Of a stretch of DNA of 32,417 nucleotides, positions 16,725 to 22,585 are shown in pieces. Below the pieces are notes generated by a model. That model made no database searches and had not been told where the DNA came from. It saw only the letters and a list, made by a program, of their open reading frames with translations. Origin of the DNA: Candidatus Yanofskybacteria bacterium RIFCSPHIGHO2_01_FULL_44_24 (GTDB taxonomy: Bacteria > Patescibacteriota > Minisyncoccia > 2-02-FULL-40-12 > GWA2-44-9); assembly GCA_001794215.1 (NCBI GenBank), contig MGJK01000008.1:1-32417 (forward strand), written 5' to 3'. How positions within the stretch are numbered: position 1 is the first letter of the stretch; every line of letters starts with the position of its first letter. The position numbers and the translations under genes were made by a program.

Positions 16725-16754
16725 ATTATATACCGACTGCCGGGTCAATTTCAA
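16725..16754 (-). promoter_or_regulatory. prfB operon promoter
   Basis: On the minus strand, -35 TTGAAA (16754-16749), an 18-bp spacer and a perfect -10 TATAAT (16730-16725). Transcription would begin at or within a base or two of the prfB GTG (16718), leaving no room for a ribosome binding site. Confidence 0.6.
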
Positions 16755-16824
16755 TCTATTTACTTTCTCCATCGATTGTGTTTTAATCAAGGACAAATCG
16801 AGCACATTTATAATCAAAGGAAAT

Positions 16825-18678
16825 ATGGGAAGAAATCCAGGTACGAACCAACCTCCGTCGTTATTGGTAATGGCAGGGATGATCTTTGTGGTACTCTTAA
16901 TCTTTAATCTTGCATCCAAAGTATCCGGATGCTTTGCCCCGGCGGAATTAACCTTTCAATACGGTGAACTTGATAGAGAAATAGAAAATGGAAACATAGG
17001 CAGTATAAAAATCAAAAATAGCGGAGAAATTGAGGGGTTGCTGAATAAACCCGTAAATGAAAAAACCGCTTTCAAAATTAAAGCTCTCCCGTTCGCTACA
17101 ATGGAAGATGCCCAGCCGTTAATTAACCAGATTAAGGCGAAGAATCCGAAGGCGGTGATAGAAGTTATTCACGAAGGCGATGGCTGGCTGTCAACCTTGG
17201 TCAATCTTCTGCCGATCATCATTCTGGTTTTATTTCTTGTTTTCATGATGAAAATGACGACTCAAGGCAATGGAAAAGTTATGCAATTCGGCAAATCCAA
17301 GGCCAAGCTCGTATCACCGACGAATCAGAAAGTAACATTCGCTGATGTAAAAGGCGTTGATGAAGCTAAAGAAGAGCTGGTTGAAATCGTCGAATTCCTG
17401 AAAAATCCAAGAAAATTTACTGCTCTGGGCGGAAGGCTTCCGCGAGGCGTACTGCTCGTCGGCCCTCCGGGGACCGGCAAAACAATGCTTGCCAAAGCCG
17501 TAGCCGGAGAAGCCGGGGTTCCATTTTTTTCTATTTCAGGATCGGACTTCGTAGAAATGTTCGTCGGCGTCGGAGCCAGCCGGGTAAGAGATCTCTTCGA
17601 GCGGGCCAAGCAACAAGCTCCCGGCATTATCTTTATCGACGAGATTGATGCCGTCGGCAGACACCGCGGCACAGGATTGGGCGGAGGTCACGATGAGAGA
17701 GAACAAACACTCAACCAGCTCCTTGCCGAAATGGACGGATTCGAAAGCAATAACGGCGTGATAGTCATAGCCGCTACCAACAGACCGGACGTTCTTGACC
17801 CGGCCCTTCAAAGACCGGGACGATTTGACCGGCAGGTCGTGGTTAACCGTCCCGACATCAAAGGTCGGCAGGCAATCCTGGAAATCCATGCTTCTAAAAC
17901 CAATATGGACCCGAGCGTTAAACTTGATGTTATCGCTCGAGGCACTCCCGGCTTTGTCGGAGCCGAACTGGCCAACCTGATCAACGAAGCCGCCTTGAAT
18001 GCCGCACGACGCGACAATACCACTGTCACGATGGAAGACCTTGAATACGCTAAAGACAAAGTCTTGATGGGTTTAGCCAAGCATTCTTTGAACATTTCTG
18101 AAGACGAGAAAGAAACTACCGCCATACACGAAGCGGGCCATACCGTTGTCGCCGTTTTCATGCCCCACGCCGATCCGATCCATAAAGTGACGATTGTCCC
18201 GCGAGGAATGAGCATGGGAAGCACTTGGCAATTGCCCGTTGATGACAAACATAACTACTCCGAAGATTACCTTAAGAGTCAGCTGGCGATTCTGATGGGC
18301 GGAAGAGCTGCCGAAGAGGTATTCTTAAAAGGCCAGAAAAATACCGGCGCCAGCAGTGATATCGAGAGAGCGACCGATATTGCCCGCCGCATGGTGCGCG
18401 AATGGGGCATGTCCGGCCTTGGACCCGTAAATTTTCAGAATGAGACCGCGAATCCTTTTCTCGGAAAACAGTTATCAGAAGACCGGGGAAACTACTCAGA
18501 AGATACGGCCCGAAAGATAGACGCCGAAATTAAAACATTATTGGATAATGCTTACCATCAAGCTCAGACGATACTGAGAGCTAACTCTGAAAGCACAAAA
18601 GCAATAGCGAAAAAGCTGCTCGAGAAAGAAGTTCTGAGCGGAGACGAAGTTCGTCAAATCATCGACGGCCCTAAATAA
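16825..18678 (+). CDS. ftsH: ATP-dependent zinc metalloprotease FtsH
   Basis: 617 aa from the ATG at 16825, which has an AAAGG Shine-Dalgarno; longer in-frame starts would run back over the divergent prfB. It is a membrane-bound AAA+ protease that degrades misfolded and regulatory proteins. Visible parts are TM1 at about 13-33, an extracytoplasmic domain, TM2 at about 115-137 ([18 protein letters not shown]), Walker A GPPGTGKT (213-220), Walker B IIFIDEID (D272, E273), the second region of homology [20 protein letters not shown], the zinc site HEAGH (435-439), and a C-terminal helical region. All key residues are intact. It is divergent from the prfB operon and followed by a strong terminator. 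Confidence 0.96.
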   Translation: MGRNPGTNQPPSLLVMAGMIFVVLLIFNLASKVSGCFAPAELTFQYGELDREIENGNIGSIKIKNSGEIEGLLNKPVNEKTAFKIKALPFATMEDAQPLINQIKAKNPKAVIEVIHEGDGWLSTLVNLLPIIILVLFLVFMMKMTTQGNGKVMQFGKSKAKLVSPTNQKVTFADVKGVDEAKEELVEIVEFLKNPRKFTALGGRLPRGVLLVGPPGTGKTMLAKAVAGEAGVPFFSISGSDFVEMFVGVGASRVRDLFERAKQQAPGIIFIDEIDAVGRHRGTGLGGGHDEREQTLNQLLAEMDGFESNNGVIVIAATNRPDVLDPALQRPGRFDRQVVVNRPDIKGRQAILEIHASKTNMDPSVKLDVIARGTPGFVGAELANLINEAALNAARRDNTTVTMEDLEYAKDKVLMGLAKHSLNISEDEKETTAIHEAGHTVVAVFMPHADPIHKVTIVPRGMSMGSTWQLPVDDKHNYSEDYLKSQLAILMGGRAAEEVFLKGQKNTGASSDIERATDIARRMVREWGMSGLGPVNFQNETANPFLGKQLSEDRGNYSEDTARKIDAEIKTLLDNAYHQAQTILRANSESTKAIAKKLLEKEVLSGDEVRQIIDGPK

Positions 18679-18684
18679 CCGTCG

Positions 18685-18714
18685 CCCCTGATTAATCGGG
18701 GGTTTTGTTTTCTT
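18685..18714 (+). terminator. ftsH terminator
   Basis: Stem CCCCTGA/TCGGGGG (18685-18691 with 18696-18702, one T-G wobble) with loop TTAA, followed by TTTTGTTTTCTT. Begins 6 bp after the ftsH stop codon. Confidence 0.85.
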
Positions 18715-18715
18715 C

Positions 18716-18790
18716 TGGAGCCGACCCCGGGATTTGAACCCGGAACCTACGGTTTACGATACCGTTGCTCTACCGTTGAGCTAGGTCGGC
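18716..18790 (-). tRNA. tRNA-Thr(CGT)
   Basis: Complete cloverleaf on the minus strand: acceptor GCCGACC/GGTCGGC, D arm GCTC/GAGC, anticodon stem ACGGT/ACCGT around loop ATCGTAA (anticodon CGT, codon ACG), T arm CCGGG/CCCGG around TTCAAAT. The discriminator is T, and CCA is encoded (18718-18716). It lies downstream of the glycine tRNA locus on the same strand. Confidence 0.93.
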
Positions 18791-18825
18791 ATTTCAATAA
18801 CTATCAAACGGGCTTCCTTGGAGCG

Positions 18826-18873
18826 GGCCGCCCTTTGGGCGAGCCTCGCTCAAAAATACTAGCATTTTTGAGC
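18826..18873 (-). repeat. 48-nt double-hairpin insertion in tRNA-Gly acceptor strand
   Basis: The minus strand has a perfect 10-bp stem GCTCAAAAAT/ATTTTTGAGC (18873-18848, 6-nt loop) followed by a second hairpin GGC(T)CGCCC/GGGCGGCC with an AAA loop. It separates CACC from CGCTCCA of the glycine acceptor strand. The T-rich first stem might also stop transcription. Confidence 0.5.
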
Positions 18874-18907
18874 GGTGAAGGGAATCGGACCCTCGTCTCA
18901 ACCTTGG

Positions 18908-19038
18908 CCCTCACACCTATTGTCCGACTGACCTCCTCTGAGCGGGCGAGGAGAATCGGACTCCCGTCTATTGCTTGGGAAGCAATCGTACTACCATTGT
19001 ACTACGCCCGCATTAATATCGGGCAATAGGTGTGAGGA
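18908..19038 (-). mobile_element. 131-bp inverted-repeat element carrying a tRNA-Gly
   Basis: The ends are 20-bp inverted repeats matching at 18 of 20 positions (19038-19019 and 18908-18927; core CCTCACACCTATTG). Both ends abut exactly a 5-bp direct repeat CCAAG (19043-19039 and 18907-18903), as a target-site duplication would. The interior holds a complete tRNA-Gly(CCC). The target is the anticodon loop of another tRNA-Gly(CCC). It is either a MITE-like insertion or an intron-like insertion whose long terminal helix brings the tRNA halves together; no group I core can fit in this length. Confidence 0.6.
18941..19011 (-). tRNA. tRNA-Gly(CCC), complete, nested inside the other tRNA-Gly
   Basis: Full cloverleaf: acceptor GCGGGCG/CGCCCGC, D arm GTAC/GTAC, anticodon stem ATTGC/GCAAT around loop TTCCCAA (anticodon CCC, codon GGG), T arm GGGAG/CTCCT around TCCGATT. 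The discriminator is T; CCA is not encoded (CAG follows). It has the same anticodon and the same unusual C55 T loop as the outer gene, but its stems differ at many paired positions, so it is not a recent copy of that gene. It sits in the middle of the 131-bp inverted-repeat element. Confidence 0.88.
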
Positions 19039-19076
19039 CTTGGGAAGGTCGCGTTCTACCATTGAACCACACCCGC

Positions 19077-19207
19077 CTAACATAACTCAAAATTTAAAAA
19101 TAAAAATCTAAGATCAATTAAGCTTATCAAGAATTGTAAATTAAAAATTAAAAATTTCTGTTAATACATTCGATCTGCTGATCTCAGTATTTCGTCGCCT
19201 TCGCTCC
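19077..19207. other. AT-rich spacer between tRNA-Gly and ftsB
   Basis: 131 bp with no gene. The central part is built of near-repeats such as TTAAAAATTAAAAATT and AATTTAAAAATAAAAAT, the same low-complexity type found between ftsE and ftsX and around the four-helix-bundle gene. It presumably contains the promoter of the glycine tRNA locus, but no clear -35/-10 pair stands out. Confidence 0.4.
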
Positions 19208-19576
19208 TCAATACCCCATCAGCCAGTACAGCCATTTTTTATAATTTTCCATCTTGGCCAAATCTTCGTAAAAAGACTTGGATGACCGTTGAGGTGAATC
19301 ATCAGGATAAACGAACACAACCACTTCATCTGGAGCCTTATAGTTTAACCTGAGCCTCGCCTCCCTTTCAAGAAAAGCCGGATTTTCGAGGTATCCAACC
19401 TGCTTCTCTAATTCGGCATTATCTTCCTCGACTGAAACTATCTTCTGCTCAAGATTTCTGACCTCTTCACGTACCGACCGGTCTCTATCTATTAGATCGA
19501 TCGACGAAAGTAGCAGCCAGGCAAAAACAGCCAGTAATCCGACCGAGAAGAGCTTTGAATTTAACAATCGGCCCAT
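19208..19576 (-). CDS. ftsB: FtsB/DivIC-type septum formation initiator
   Basis: 122 aa with the exact architecture of the family: a short basic N terminus, one transmembrane helix at about 8-26 (KLFSVGLLAVFAWLLLSSI), a coiled coil at about 32-64 (REEVRNLEQKIVSVEEDNAELEKQV), and the conserved 'YLENPAFLEREARLRLNYKAPDEVVVFVY' segment, in which FLERExARxxLxxxxPxE is diagnostic. It works in the divisome scaffold with FtsL/FtsQ-type partners. A C-terminal extension follows (about residues 95-122) with KKWLYWLMGY. The start lies back-to-back with a small + strand ORF, 19 bp apart. Confidence 0.88.
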   Translation of the reverse strand: MGRLLNSKLFSVGLLAVFAWLLLSSIDLIDRDRSVREEVRNLEQKIVSVEEDNAELEKQVGYLENPAFLEREARLRLNYKAPDEVVVFVYPDDSPQRSSKSFYEDLAKMENYKKWLYWLMGY

Positions 19577-19589
19577 CTTGTTATATATT
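19561..19589 (+). promoter_or_regulatory. promoter of the 32-aa membrane ORF
   Basis: -35 TTAACA (19561-19566, five of six to consensus), a 17-bp spacer, and -10 TATATT (19584-19589), followed after 6 nt by the ATG at 19596. This spacing predicts a leaderless transcript. The -35 lies inside the 5' end of ftsB on the other strand. Confidence 0.5.
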
Positions 19590-19595
19590 TAACTT

Positions 19596-19694
19596 ATGTT
19601 TTCAAACCGCAAAATACTAAGAGTCATGACGATCACCGTGGCCATACTCGTCGCTCTAAGCATGGTCGCCTTCCTTTTCCTGCCTTTATTATAG
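19596..19694 (+). CDS. 32-aa single-pass membrane peptide
   Basis: The short ORF MFSNRKILRVMTITVAILVA..FLPLL runs from an ATG to a TAG. It has a basic N terminus (NRK, R) and one hydrophobic helix from about residue 9 to the end, a sensible topology for a small membrane protein. It fills the gap between the divergent start of ftsB and the end of lepA, one base before the latter. A good promoter (TTAACA-17-TATATT) ends 6 nt upstream, and there is no Shine-Dalgarno, consistent with leaderless translation. Not recognised as a named family; its neighbourhood with ftsB may be meaningful or accidental. Supported by promoter plus topology only. Confidence 0.45.
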   Translation: MFSNRKILRVMTITVAILVALSMVAFLFLPLL

Positions 19695-19695
19695 C

Positions 19696-21564
19696 CTACT
19701 TCTTAAGCATCTTTAAGAAAACCTCCTGAGGCAGGTTTACCCGTCCCGCTTCTTTCATTTTCTTTTTTCCCTTTTTTTGTTTTTCAAGAAGTTTCATTTT
19801 TCGGGTCACGTCTCCTCCGTATAGATAGCCGGTTACATCTTTCCGGCGAGCTTTAATAGACTCGCGAGCAATTATCTTTCCGCCGATCGCCGCCTGAAGA
19901 GCCACTTCAAACCACTGAGGGGGGACGATTTCTTTTAATTTGGCCACTGTCGCTCGGCCCTCGTAGTATGCTTTTTCCCTTGAAACAATTCTGGAAAAAG
20001 GTTCGACAACATCTCCGGCAATCATGATATCCAGCCGGACCAGATCATTTATCTGCGTGCCTATCACCTCATAGCTCATAGAAGCGTAGCCGGAAGAGAC
20101 GCTCTTCAATTTATCGTAGAAATCGGTGATCACTTCCGAAAGAGGTATCTCGTATTTCAATAAAACCGTCTGCTTGCCAAGGTATTCGGTGGCTTTATAC
20201 GTATTCCGGCACGAAGAGACCAGTTCCATTATATTACCGACGTAAGAATCTGGGGTGATTATTTCAAGGGCTACAATTGGTTCGGCAATACTTTCAATCT
20301 TGGAAAAATCCGGCAGCATCGCCGCTGATCTTATTTTCGTTTTTTCTCCGTTAGAAAGTGAGATCTCGTATTCGACTGAGGGGGAGGAAATGATAAGCGG
20401 AAGACCGAATTCACGCCTTAATCTTTCAGAGATTATCTCGACGTGAAGCATGCCCAAAAATCCGACCCTGAATCCTCGGCCTAACCCAATAGACGATTCG
20501 GGCTCATAGTTTAGCGACGCATCGGTTAGTTTCAATTTGGAAAGAGCATCTTTCAACACATCATAGTCGTCGCTATTTTCCGGAAAAAAGCTGGCGAACA
20601 CCATCGGCCTCGGCTCTTTATAACCGGTCAGGGGGTTAAAGTTATTAGTCGTAAGTTGTTGGTTGTTAGTTAAAGTAATCGTGTCTCCAACCCTTATCTG
20701 TCCCGGATCTTTAAGTCCGGTGGCGATGTATCCGATATCTCCGGCCAAAAGAGAATCACAAGCCTTCAGGGTCGGCATAAAGTAGCCGACCTCGATGACA
20801 TCGGCTCCGGCTTTAGCGGCAAAGGCCGTGATTTTATCTGATCTTTTCACCGATCCGCTGAAAACCCTGATGTAAGCGATCACGCCCTTATACGCATCAA
20901 ATGTAGAATCAAAAATCAGGGCCTTAAGTGTTTGGACTTTTTCTTCTTTTGGAGGCGGGACATCACGAACTACCCTCTCGAGAACTTTCTCAACATTAGT
21001 GCCGTCCTTTCCGGAGATTTCCAAAATTTCTTCAGACTCAACCGCTAAAAGATTCGCAAGTTCTTCCTTCGCTTCGGCAGTTCGCGCATTAGGCAGATCG
21101 ATTTTATTAATAACCGGGATTATCTTCAGGCCCTGCTTTTGGGCTAAATGAAGATTGGCTAAAGTCTGAGCCTGAATTCCTTTGGATGCATCGACTAAGA
21201 GTATCGCCCCCTCAACGGCCGCCAAAGACCGTGAAACCTCGTAGGAGAAGTCGACGTGGCCGGGAGTATCAATCAGATTCAGAATGTATTCTGAATCTGA
21301 TGACATTGGACTTTGGACATTGGAAATTGGATTTACAACGTTCGATGTTGTTTGTTCAATGTTCAATGTCTTCGGCCTGTACCTCATCCTGACTGGCTGT
21401 AGTTTAATCGTAATCCCTCTTTCCCGCTCCAAATCCATCGAGTCAAGAAATTGCTCCTGCATTTTCCTTTTCTCGATTGTTCCGGTCAATTCTAAAAACC
21501 GATCCGCAAGGGTCGATTTTCCGTGATCGATATGGGCAATGATGCAAAAATTCCTAATATTCAT
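19696..21564 (-). CDS. lepA: translation elongation factor 4 (LepA) with two inserted segments
   Basis: 622 aa from the ATG at 21564 (TTAGGA upstream), beginning MNIRNFCIIAHIDHGKST. It is the ribosome-bound GTPase that back-translocates or remodels stalled ribosomes. P-loop AHIDHGKS (10-17), ERERGITIK (G2), DTPGH (99-103), NKIDLPNA (G4), and the EF4-specific C-terminal domain (GYLYGGDVTRKMKLLEKQKKGKKKMK) are all present. Two stretches look foreign: residues about 65-90 between G2 and G3 (KTLNIEQTTSNVVNPISNVQ and onward), and residues about 297-309 (TNNQQLTTNNFN). Both are encoded by simple repeat-like DNA and fall in surface loops, so activity is probably retained. Confidence 0.95.
   Translation of the reverse strand: MNIRNFCIIAHIDHGKSTLADRFLELTGTIEKRKMQEQFLDSMDLERERGITIKLQPVRMRYRPKTLNIEQTTSNVVNPISNVQSPMSSDSEYILNLIDTPGHVDFSYEVSRSLAAVEGAILLVDASKGIQAQTLANLHLAQKQGLKIIPVINKIDLPNARTAEAKEELANLLAVESEEILEISGKDGTNVEKVLERVVRDVPPPKEEKVQTLKALIFDSTFDAYKGVIAYIRVFSGSVKRSDKITAFAAKAGADVIEVGYFMPTLKACDSLLAGDIGYIATGLKDPGQIRVGDTITLTNNQQLTTNNFNPLTGYKEPRPMVFASFFPENSDDYDVLKDALSKLKLTDASLNYEPESSIGLGRGFRVGFLGMLHVEIISERLRREFGLPLIISSPSVEYEISLSNGEKTKIRSAAMLPDFSKIESIAEPIVALEIITPDSYVGNIMELVSSCRNTYKATEYLGKQTVLLKYEIPLSEVITDFYDKLKSVSSGYASMSYEVIGTQINDLVRLDIMIAGDVVEPFSRIVSREKAYYEGRATVAKLKEIVPPQWFEVALQAAIGGKIIARESIKARRKDVTGYLYGGDVTRKMKLLEKQKKGKKKMKEAGRVNLPQEVFLKMLKK
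20640..20673. repeat. in-frame low-complexity repeat in lepA (domain II loop)
   Basis: The minus strand reads as near-repeats of AACAACTTA / AACTAACAACC and encodes TNNQQLTTNNFN between GDTITL and NPLTGYKEPRP. EF4 proteins normally have a short loop here. The sequence resembles simple dispersed repeats rather than lepA-like codons. Confidence 0.5.
21273..21370. repeat. in-frame repeat insertion in lepA G domain
   Basis: Bases 21301-21370 are made of near-repeats such as CATTGGACTTTGGACATTGG and TTCAATGTTCAATGT and encode about 24 extra residues between the G2 and G3 motifs. Directly next to them, 21273-21300 is a perfect inverted repeat with 13-bp arms (core AGAATGTATTCT) that runs into the conserved YILNLIDTPG codons. 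Confidence 0.55.
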
Positions 21565-21708
21565 AAATATCCTAACCAACACTCTCGATCTCTAATCCCC
21601 CGCATACCCATCGTATTCTAAATATATACCGCATCCGCCGCCTCTTCATTACCACCTTCCCTTGTCTCTTCCTTGGCTTCTTCCGCAGCTTCTTCGAATA
21701 TATTTATC

Positions 21709-21744
21709 AATCAACAACTTATGCGGTCGCATTTTTTGTTGATA
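21709..21744. repeat. degenerate copy of the TTATGCG palindrome at the end of the Cas2-like gene
   Basis: CAACAACTTATGCG followed by GTCGCAT and TTTTTTGTTG is an imperfect copy of the perfect palindrome at 22423-22460. It overlaps the stop codon (19 on: TTA at 21719-21721 is TAA on the minus strand) and encodes the last residues STKNATA of the Cas2-like protein. Confidence 0.6.
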
Positions 21745-22285
21745 TATCAAATTTCCTCATCAGACGGAATTCCTCATCCACGGCCTCCCCTACAATAATA
21801 CTAACTCCGGATTTAATATTTAAAAAGGTTCTCAGGAACAATATCTCATCGATGCAATCCCAAGGGGAAACCCAGACGCTCTTTTGTATCATGACGAACC
21901 CCATCTCACGAAGTTTATCACGAAATATATTTCTCGCCACCTTCCTCTTGTCAGGGATATCAAAAATAACAATTCGCCATTTCCTATCCCATTCTTTAGG
22001 TTTTTCTAACTTTAAATTGTCAAAGTCAAACCTTTTAACCTTCTCTTCTCCTTTGGCTGTAATCCTGACCCTGATACCCTCCTCTTCTTGATCTAAAATT
22101 TCCACATACTTCTTCTTCCTAAGATACCAAAGCATTTTATTGAACTCCTGACGTTTCAATTTATACTCCCGCTTTTTGGCCTCTTTAGACAAGAGGCGGA
22201 TTACAATCTCGGCTCCCCTTGGATGGGTGCCTAAAGCTATCAAGCATGCGCCGGCCAAACCTATCGCCTTCAAAATTTTGAACAT
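21719..22285 (-). CDS. PaaX/Cas2-like winged-helix protein
   Basis: 188 aa from the ATG at 22285, preceded by an AGAGGAG Shine-Dalgarno; a longer frame starts at 22312. Residues 1-20 are hydrophobic, and about 35-85 form a winged-helix-like region (RQEFNKMLWYLRKKKYVEI ... VRITAKGEEKV). Residues about 100-185 form a ferredoxin-like Cas2-type domain: KWRIVIFDIPDKRKVARNIF, LREMGFVMIQKSVWVSP, and SIIVGEAVD. The FDIP strand carries the Asp position of Cas2. PaaX-type regulators share this fold, and Patescibacteria proteins like this are often labelled Cas2. There is no CRISPR array and no cas1 in the window, so an adaptation role is unlikely. Its C terminus and stop codon are written in a palindromic repeat whose perfect copy lies 138 bp upstream of the gene. 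Confidence 0.75.
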   Translation of the reverse strand: MFKILKAIGLAGACLIALGTHPRGAEIVIRLLSKEAKKREYKLKRQEFNKMLWYLRKKKYVEILDQEEEGIRVRITAKGEEKVKRFDFDNLKLEKPKEWDRKWRIVIFDIPDKRKVARNIFRDKLREMGFVMIQKSVWVSPWDCIDEILFLRTFLNIKSGVSIIVGEAVDEEFRLMRKFDISTKNATA

Positions 22286-22312
22286 TTTCTCTCCTCTTTT
22301 CGTTTTTTTCAT

Positions 22313-22585
22313 AAATCAAAATTTATTCGATAATATAACCTCTCGTCTTAAATCATGGCGCTGAACTCCTGGCGTCCCGATCTTTTGAGTCTTCTATCCC
22401 CCGATCGTATCACAACTTAAATCCTTCAACAACTTATGCGATCGCATAAGTTGTTGAAGGAAGGAAAGGGGGTGTGAGGATGTGTCTATATATGATATGC
22501 AGACGATAAAGACGAAAAAATACTTGAAGACAACTATACAATCCTTGTACGGTTATTATGCTGTTTAATTTACTGTTATTTGCCG
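22313..22585. other. intergenic region between LamG and Cas2-like genes
   Basis: 273 bp without a gene. It contains the 38-bp perfect palindrome at 22423-22460 and a direct repeat GTTATTTGCC close to the LamG stop codon. The palindrome could act as a terminator for the LamG gene (minus strand) or as a protein-binding site for the downstream Cas2-like gene. No clear promoter is seen. Confidence 0.5.
22423..22460. repeat. 38-bp perfect palindrome (TTATGCGATCGCATAA core)
   Basis: Bases 22423-22460 are an uninterrupted self-complementary sequence, 19 bp per arm, with outer part CCTTCAACAAC and central TTATGCGATCGCATAA. A diverged copy ends the neighbouring Cas2-like gene. It may form a hairpin or cruciform, or be a dimeric protein site. 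Confidence 0.8.

Larger units (their letters stand above)
18819..19076 (-). tRNA. tRNA-Gly(CCC), interrupted twice (outer gene)
   Basis: The exons on the minus strand are 19076-19040 (acceptor GCGGGTG, D arm GTTC/GAAC, anticodon stem CGACC, loop TTCCCAA), 18903-18874 (stem GGTTG, T arm GAGGG/CCCTT, acceptor CACC), and 18825-18819 (acceptor CGC, discriminator T, encoded CCA). Joined, they make a perfect 74-nt tRNA-Gly with anticodon CCC. The first interruption (136 nt, including one copy of a CCAAG repeat) carries a second whole tRNA-Gly; the second (48 nt) is two hairpins. Exon boundaries can slide by 2-5 nt because of short direct repeats. The T loop is TCCGATT, with C instead of the near-universal T at position 55. 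Whether it is spliced or is a pseudogene cannot be told from sequence. The third exon is the least certain part. Confidence 0.7.

Noticed and set aside
16809..16814. TATAAT as the ftsH -10 box
   Set aside because: It ends only 10 nt before the ATG, so a transcript would lose the AAAGG site, and there is no -35 at proper distance; left undecided and not listed as a promoter.
16719..16919. Programmed frameshift or split N-terminal exon of prfB
   Set aside because: The upstream frames show no RF2 domain 1 sequence and no CTTTGA-type slip site, and the ftsH start occupies the region.
18835..19029. 64-aa ORF on the + strand
   Set aside because: It is antisense to the glycine tRNA genes and its codons are tRNA sequence.
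18904..19039. Group I intron in tRNA-Gly
   Set aside because: The interruption is only 136 nt and more than half of it is a complete tRNA; there is no space for the P3-P9 catalytic core.
21583..21718. Short Glu/Ala-rich minus-strand frame (ending EEAADAVYI)
   Set aside because: No ATG start, only a TTG after a nearby stop, no family and no ribosome site; probably non-coding or a gene remnant.
21719..22312. Cas2-like gene as part of a CRISPR-Cas adaptation module
   Set aside because: No direct-repeat array, cas1 or effector gene is present in the window, and the protein has an additional winged-helix region as in PaaX-like regulators.
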